From positions 744,001-808,000 of the forward strand of contig OZ244625.1 of the NCBI GenBank assembly GCA_965218555.1: a stretch of DNA of 64,000 bases, written 5' to 3'. This DNA comes from JAPPLB01 sp965218555 (GTDB lineage Bacteria > Acidobacteriota > Terriglobia > Bryobacterales > UBA6623). The stretch's first letter is position 1; every line of letters starts with the position of its first letter. The position numbers and the translations under genes were made by a program. This document shows positions 59,572 to 64,000 of the stretch, piece by piece. The notes under the pieces are model-generated. The model saw only the letters and a program-made list of their open reading frames with translations. It did no database searches and had not been told where the DNA came from.

Positions 59572-60453
59572 ATGGCACTTTCGGATTACCGCTTTCGCGA
59601 AGATGGACGGGGGAGGATCATCCACTTCTCCGGAGGCCGCACGTCAGCCTATCTCCTGTTTCACACCATCGAAGCCTACGGCGGCTCTCTCCCCCAGCAT
59701 GTCCGCGTCGCCTATTGCAACACCGGCAAGGAACGCGAGGAAACCCTGATCTTCATCCAGCGCTGCTCTCAGGAATGGAACGTCAATGTCACCTGGCTGG
59801 AGTACGACTTCCGTCCCGACGCCAAAGGCGGCCTCCACGATCCCAAGCACGTCCATCGCGTGGTCAGCTTCGACCAGGCTTCGCGCAACGGCGAGCCCTT
59901 CGAGGCCATGATTCGTTCTAGCTCCATCCTGCCCAACGTCGCTCTCCGTAAATGCACCAGCGAGCTGAAGGTCCGGACTTCGGAACGCTGGGTGCGGCGG
60001 TCGCTGGGATGGAAGAAGCACCTCGACGTTTTAGGCATCCGCTACGACGAACCCCGGCGCTGGCGCAAGGCGCTGATGGAAGAATGCCGGACCGAGTACC
60101 CCCTGGTTCACGCCAGGGTGACGAAGCGCATGGTCGATGAGTTCTGGCAGCGAAGCCCGTTCGATCTTGGCATCCCTTCGAGGCTCGGCAACTGCGACCT
60201 TTGCTTTCTCAAGGGCAAGCGCAACCTGATCCGCACGATCAAGCAGGAGCCCGAACGTGCTCAGTGGTGGATCGTGCAGGAGAGTGGCATTCTCAAGACT
60301 CACGGCCGCCGGCTGCGCAAATCCGAAATGGCTCAGTTCTCCCAGCGTCACACCTACGGCGATCTTCTGCAGGAAGCCCTGACCGCCGACCCCCAGCTTG
60401 CGCTTTTCGACGACAGCACTGAGGAAGGAGTCTCCTGTTTCTGCGGCGACTAG
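59572..60453 (+). CDS. PP-loop (PAPS-reductase-like) protein
   Basis: 293 residues. The nucleotide-binding PP-loop is HFSGGRTSAYLLF (Ser20-Gly-Gly-Arg-Thr-Ser25). RVAYCNTGKEREETLIFI and TWLEYDFRPD are the following strands, as in PAPS-reductase-like and DndC-like proteins of phages and plasmids. A C-terminal GNCDLCFLKGKRNL Cys pair, with Cys residues near the end (SCFCGD), may hold a metal or Fe-S cluster. Sulfate assimilation is unlikely in this setting; DNA or tRNA sulfur chemistry or nucleotide activation is possible. The leader hairpin suggests co-regulation with ardC. Confidence 0.82.
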   Translation: MALSDYRFREDGRGRIIHFSGGRTSAYLLFHTIEAYGGSLPQHVRVAYCNTGKEREETLIFIQRCSQEWNVNVTWLEYDFRPDAKGGLHDPKHVHRVVSFDQASRNGEPFEAMIRSSSILPNVALRKCTSELKVRTSERWVRRSLGWKKHLDVLGIRYDEPRRWRKALMEECRTEYPLVHARVTKRMVDEFWQRSPFDLGIPSRLGNCDLCFLKGKRNLIRTIKQEPERAQWWIVQESGILKTHGRRLRKSEMAQFSQRHTYGDLLQEALTADPQLALFDDSTEEGVSCFCGD

Positions 60454-60525
60454 ATCGCCGTTCTCTCCACGTCGAATCGTCTCGCTGCGCTTTGTCGATT
60501 CGCTCTCGCTTGGCATCCTAGAAGC

Positions 60526-62547
60526 ATGAAGTTCGCGCTTCCCTGGATCGCCGGTTTCCTTTGCTCCCTCTCCCGCTGGCGCTGGGAACCGTTCCCCGGC
60601 GCCGCCGCGAACCCCTTCCTCGATCTGATCGAGCTCAACGATCCCGCTCTCTTCCACCTCATCGTCGGCTGGTACTATCTCGCGCCCTGGGCTGCTACGG
60701 GTGTCGGCGGAGCCCTTCTTCTCTCGATGTGGCAAATCTGGTTCGCCGGTATCGGCAACAACAGCGGCGGCCGTGGTTCGCTGCCGCGCTGGCCGGCTTC
60801 CGAGAAAGACAAATCCATCTCTCTCGTCATCGGTGAAACCCATCACCCCACCAAGCCGGTCGAATCGGAAGAAACCGGCTGGCTGGTGCTCTCCGAAAAA
60901 GGACTCTTCACCGGCCTCGCCGTCGTCGGAGCCGTGGGTACCGGCAAGACCTCCGCCTGCATGCAGCCCTTCGCCGAACAGCTCTTCTCCTGGCAGTCCG
61001 ACAACACCGACCACAAGGCTGCCGGCCTCGTTCTCGAAGTCAAAGGAGACTTCTGCTACGCCATCCATGACGTGCTGAAGAAACACGGCCGAGGCGACGA
61101 CTACATCGAGCTTGGCCTCGATAGCCACTGGCAGTGGAACCCCCTCGATGCTCCCTGGATGGACACCTACTCTCTGGCGTACACCGTCGCCTCGTTGATG
61201 AACCAACTCTTCGGCCGCGGCAAGGAACCCTTCTGGCAACAAGCTTCCACCAATCTCATTCGCAACATCATCGAGCTCTTCCGCATCACCAGAGGCTGGG
61301 TCACTCTCAAGGACGTGTACAACTGCGCGATCGACCCCAAGCTGCTCGGCAACCTCATCACCGATGCTCGCAACAAAGCTGACCCGCCCGAAAATAAGGA
61401 GCCCCGCATAGTCGTGCAGTCATGGGCCTTCAAGACTCATGGCAACAATCTCAAGAAATGGAAATGGAACGAGGAACCGAACAATGAACAATCAGCCCCG
61501 CATAGCACGGAGCTGGTCCAAACTCTGCTCGCTCACAGTATCGATTACCGTCAGATCAAACCGCCCCCCCCCAAAACAACACTTCGCATGGAACAGCTCG
61601 AATCCGTCGGTCGCTGGTATGAGAATGACTGGACCAAGATCGATCCCAAGCTGCGAACCTCCATCGTCGAGGGAGTCTCCGTTTTCCTGGGCCTGTTCGA
61701 CACTCCCGACGTTGCCCGGATATTCTGCCCGTCCAAGCCGAAGCACGAACCGCTCACTCTTAGCGCTTCCAGCGATATCGCTGCCGGCGCAACGCCAATC
61801 TCCACCCTGGAGCCTCTTCCCTCTCTCAACTCGCTCATCGAAAATGGCAAGGTGATCTGCCTGAACATGCCCGTTTCCAGCAACGCCGCCCTCGCCCGCG
61901 CGATCGGCGTGATGCTCAAGCAGAGCTGGATGGGCGCGCTGTTGCAGCGGCCTTCCGACATGCGCAAGACCCCCAACAAATACTTTCGTCCGGCCGTGTT
62001 CATGTGCGACGAGTACCAGTCGTTTGCCACCGTAGGCGAAGCCGATCCCAGCGGCGACGAGAAAGCCTTCGGACTGAGCCGGCAGTCGCGCTGCATCCCG
62101 ATCGTCGCCACGCAGTCGATTTCCTCGCTGCGCTCCGTCACCGGCAGCGGCGAAGCCTGGCGCACCCTCTTCCAGAACCTGAGAACGAAGGTCTTTCTCT
62201 CCCTCAGCGACGATTCTTCCGCCCGCATCGCTTCGGAAATGTGCGGCCAAGTCGAGGTGCTCAAGACCGCTTACTCCTTCAACGAATCCACTCCGAAGGC
62301 CGGTATCTCCCTTTTCAGCGGAGCGCCCGGCGGCGGCAAATCCTCGCTCGGTGTCTCCAAGTCCTTCCAGGACCGCATGGAGCCGCTGTTTCGGCCGAAA
62401 GCCTTTGCCGAGCTCGATACCGGGCAGGCCATTGTCCTGCCCTACGACGGCAAGAAGAACCTGTCCGCCCGCCGCTGTTACCTCAAACCGTGGTACTTGC
62501 CTCGTGATCTCAGCTACTGGCGACAGCGCGAGAAAGGAATGCTGTGA
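60526..62547 (+). CDS. virD4: VirD4/TraG type IV coupling protein
   Basis: 673 residues. N-terminal transmembrane part (ATGVGGALLLSMWQIWF), then a RecA-like motor with Walker A GAVGTGKT at 135-142 and Walker B AVFMCDEYQSFATVGE near 490, followed by the IPIVATQSISSLRSV motif. It recruits the relaxosome to the T4SS channel and pumps DNA. A run of nine or more C near 61561-61570 falls in codons for a Pro-rich loop (KPPPPKTT). It overlaps virB11 by four bases (GTGA). Confidence 0.94.
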   Translation: MKFALPWIAGFLCSLSRWRWEPFPGAAANPFLDLIELNDPALFHLIVGWYYLAPWAATGVGGALLLSMWQIWFAGIGNNSGGRGSLPRWPASEKDKSISLVIGETHHPTKPVESEETGWLVLSEKGLFTGLAVVGAVGTGKTSACMQPFAEQLFSWQSDNTDHKAAGLVLEVKGDFCYAIHDVLKKHGRGDDYIELGLDSHWQWNPLDAPWMDTYSLAYTVASLMNQLFGRGKEPFWQQASTNLIRNIIELFRITRGWVTLKDVYNCAIDPKLLGNLITDARNKADPPENKEPRIVVQSWAFKTHGNNLKKWKWNEEPNNEQSAPHSTELVQTLLAHSIDYRQIKPPPPKTTLRMEQLESVGRWYENDWTKIDPKLRTSIVEGVSVFLGLFDTPDVARIFCPSKPKHEPLTLSASSDIAAGATPISTLEPLPSLNSLIENGKVICLNMPVSSNAALARAIGVMLKQSWMGALLQRPSDMRKTPNKYFRPAVFMCDEYQSFATVGEADPSGDEKAFGLSRQSRCIPIVATQSISSLRSVTGSGEAWRTLFQNLRTKVFLSLSDDSSARIASEMCGQVEVLKTAYSFNESTPKAGISLFSGAPGGGKSSLGVSKSFQDRMEPLFRPKAFAELDTGQAIVLPYDGKKNLSARRCYLKPWYLPRDLSYWRQREKGML

Positions 62548-63824
62548 GCCTTTCCCTGGAAGAAGTGCTGGCCGCCCTTCCCAAGCGGCTTCAGAAAGTC
62601 TTTGAGGATTCCTCCGTCACCGAGTTGATGATCAATTCTCCCAGCTCCGTCTGGTTCGAGAAGGAAGGTTGCCTCTACCCCGTCTACACCGACAAGACCC
62701 CCAAGGCCGAAGCGCTCACCGAGCGGATGCTCGATACCACCGTCAAGCGCATCGCACGGCCCCTCGGGTTTGACGCCGACAAGAAATCCCCCATCGTCGA
62801 TGCCCGCTTGCCCGATGGGTCGCGCGTCGCCATCGCCTGCCCTCCGATCACCGAGAGCTTTTCTCTCTCGATCCGCCGCTTCGGCAGCCGTCCCTGGACC
62901 GCTTCCAAGCTCGTTGAGACAGGCTCGATACCAGCCGAGGTTCTCTCTCTCATCAGTAGAGCGTTAAGCCAGCGCGAGAACGTCATCATTTCCGGAGGGA
63001 CCGGAACCGGCAAGACCACCATGCTCAGCGCGTTCGCTTCGCTCATCAACGAGGAAGAACGGATCGTCTGCATCGAGGACACCCGCGAGCTTCACATCCC
63101 CGCCCCCAATTGCCTTCGTCTCGAAGCCAAGAACTCGCCCGAAGAAGAGGAAGGCCCCAACATCACCATTCGCGATCTCGTTCGCCATGCGCTGCGCCAC
63201 CGCCCGGACCGGCTCATCGTAGGCGAGGTTCGCGGCGAGGAAGCGCAAGACCTCATCGAAGCCCTCAACACCGGCCACGGCGGTTCGATCTCGACCGTCC
63301 ACGCCAACTCCGCTCGCGCCGCTCTCACCAGGCTTGCCACTTGCGCCCTGCAATCCAAGGCTGCGCCTCCGTGGGACGTGATCTGCGAGCACGTCGCGCT
63401 TGCCGTCCAGTACGTCATCCACCTACAGCGCTCGCTCGACGGCAGGCGTGGAGTGCGCCAGGTTCTTCAAGTCAACGGCTACGACCGCAACCGGAAAGAC
63501 TACGACTGCTCGATCGTTTGGCAAGCACCGCCGATGGACACCAACGGTGACGGCGGCAATGCCGCCGACCGTATCCTGAATCAAGCGCTGAACCCGCTTA
63601 CCGCAGCCCGCCGCTGCTCGCAATGCTCGGCAACGTTGCCGGTAAACGGCAAAGCCAGTGAGTCGGACTTGTGCAAGAGCTGCCGCCGCAAGCAACAGAA
63701 TCACGCCGCCTACCTTCGCCGCAGAACGAAGGCTCAGAACCAACCCACCACTGAGAGCAAGCCCGCCCGCAAATCAACTCCTCGAGAACGCGCCAAGCCG
63801 CGTTCGCGAGTCAGCAAATCCTGA
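62544..63824 (+). CDS. virB11: VirB11/TrbB secretion ATPase with C-terminal zinc-ribbon tail
   Basis: 426 residues from GTG 62544. The T2SS/T4SS ATPase has N-terminal LEEVLAALPKRLQKVFEDSS, Walker A GGTGTGKT at 151-158, the Asp box CIEDTRELHIP, Walker B DRLIVGEVRGEEA and the His box ALNTGHGGSISTVHANSA. It powers pilus or substrate export. After about residue 350 there is an unusual extra tail with Cys358-x-x-Cys361 and Cys377-x-x-Cys380 (CSQCS ... CKSCRRK) and then a basic low-complexity end. This zinc-ribbon-like tail is not part of a standard VirB11. Confidence 0.93.
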   Translation: MSLSLEEVLAALPKRLQKVFEDSSVTELMINSPSSVWFEKEGCLYPVYTDKTPKAEALTERMLDTTVKRIARPLGFDADKKSPIVDARLPDGSRVAIACPPITESFSLSIRRFGSRPWTASKLVETGSIPAEVLSLISRALSQRENVIISGGTGTGKTTMLSAFASLINEEERIVCIEDTRELHIPAPNCLRLEAKNSPEEEEGPNITIRDLVRHALRHRPDRLIVGEVRGEEAQDLIEALNTGHGGSISTVHANSARAALTRLATCALQSKAAPPWDVICEHVALAVQYVIHLQRSLDGRRGVRQVLQVNGYDRNRKDYDCSIVWQAPPMDTNGDGGNAADRILNQALNPLTAARRCSQCSATLPVNGKASESDLCKSCRRKQQNHAAYLRRRTKAQNQPTTESKPARKSTPRERAKPRSRVSKS

Positions 63825-64000
63825 TCAGAGCGGAGAGGCCGCACGCGGCATCCCTCTCCGGTTCCGTCGCGGTCTACCGCGCCGAGAAATCTCAAGGCGT
63901 CACTCCATGCCGCCTTGTCCCACACGCTGGGCGGGAGAGGGCGCCGGCAGGTTGCCGGACTTCGCCCCTCGGTTCGATGCCGCGGGAGGTGCACTCGCGG
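63825..64000. other. intergenic region after virB11 to the window edge
   Basis: No gene is recognised in this stretch. It holds the hairpin at 63831-63860 just after virB11; the remainder is GC-rich without clear features. The next gene of the element lies beyond the window. Confidence 0.4.
63831..63860. terminator. stem-loop after virB11
   Basis: CGGAGAGG (63831-63838) pairs with CCTCTCCG (63853-63860). Within it CCGC (63839-63842) pairs with GCGG (63845-63848). The stem starts 7 nt after the virB11 stop. The following bases are not T-rich, so it may be an intrinsic terminator of the weak type or an mRNA end-protecting hairpin. Confidence 0.55.

Overview
This 64 kb window looks like a high-GC (roughly 60-65 % by eye) bacterial chromosome segment joined at about 44.5 kb to a conjugative, plasmid-like or ICE-like element. 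I infer an Acidobacteriota host (Bryobacterales/Solibacterales-like). The basis is the mix of a PSCyt1-DUF1549-DUF1553 / DUF1501 / sulfatase cluster, an S55 (SpoIVB-type) peptidase gene, Tat-exported oxidoreductase and enolase-superfamily proteins, a TPM-nucleotidyltransferase-LemA cluster, and an otherwise ordinary Gram-negative core gene set. No rRNA, tRNA or CRISPR array was seen.

Region 1 (1-44.5 kb) is chromosomal. It opens with the end of nuoM and all of nuoN (complex I). A minus-strand cluster for surface or organic-matter degradation follows (DUF1501, a sulfatase remnant, a cytochrome/DUF1549/DUF1553 protein). Next is a tight minus-strand housekeeping run purQ-purL-purF and ftsY-ribD-ribE, several of whose genes overlap by 1 nt. 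Then come a repeat-rich coiled-coil microprotein, a secreted sulfatase, a 175-bp MITE-like element whose end supplies the sulfatase stop codon, an exported enolase-superfamily lipoprotein, an RsbR-N-like sensor, rnr and clpS, a TPR operon, an amidohydrolase and a radical SAM protein. At 26.3-27.7 kb lies a decayed island with IS-like ends, a large hairpin and a nonsense-mutated membrane protein. After it come a cytochrome c / PQQ-dehydrogenase pair, TPM-NTase-LemA, queF, a beta-propeller gene coupled to an S55 peptidase gene, uvrA, a stop-interrupted ankyrin/LSM-like gene, and methylmalonate-semialdehyde dehydrogenase.

Region 2 (44.6-63.8 kb) is mobile. A RepA-type initiator is followed immediately by a 13-unit, 23-24 bp iteron array, which looks like a replication origin. 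A T4SS block (virB2, virB3, virB4, a small membrane protein, a Cys-rich microprotein) runs into two winged-helix proteins, a beta-barrel protein, a RepB-like primase, a membrane-fused spermidine-synthase-like protein, a giant ankyrin-ArdC fusion, a stand-alone ArdC, a PP-loop (PAPS-reductase-like) protein, then virD4 and virB11. Start/stop overlaps link many of these genes. No recognisable relaxase, integrase or VirB5/6/8/9/10 is present, so the element probably continues beyond 64 kb.

The most unusual content is the anti-restriction/early-entry module at 54.9-60.5 kb. One ArdC-like domain is fused to about 540 residues of ankyrin repeats and has lost the HExxH zinc site; its neighbour keeps it. 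The intact ardC and the PP-loop gene share an almost identical 5' hairpin leader (9-bp perfect stem, 13-nt loop). Between them is a 613-bp non-coding region with an 11-bp operator-like inverted repeat, a 16-bp perfect inverted repeat and clustered GCTGA/TCAGC motifs, which is the best candidate for an oriT or control region.
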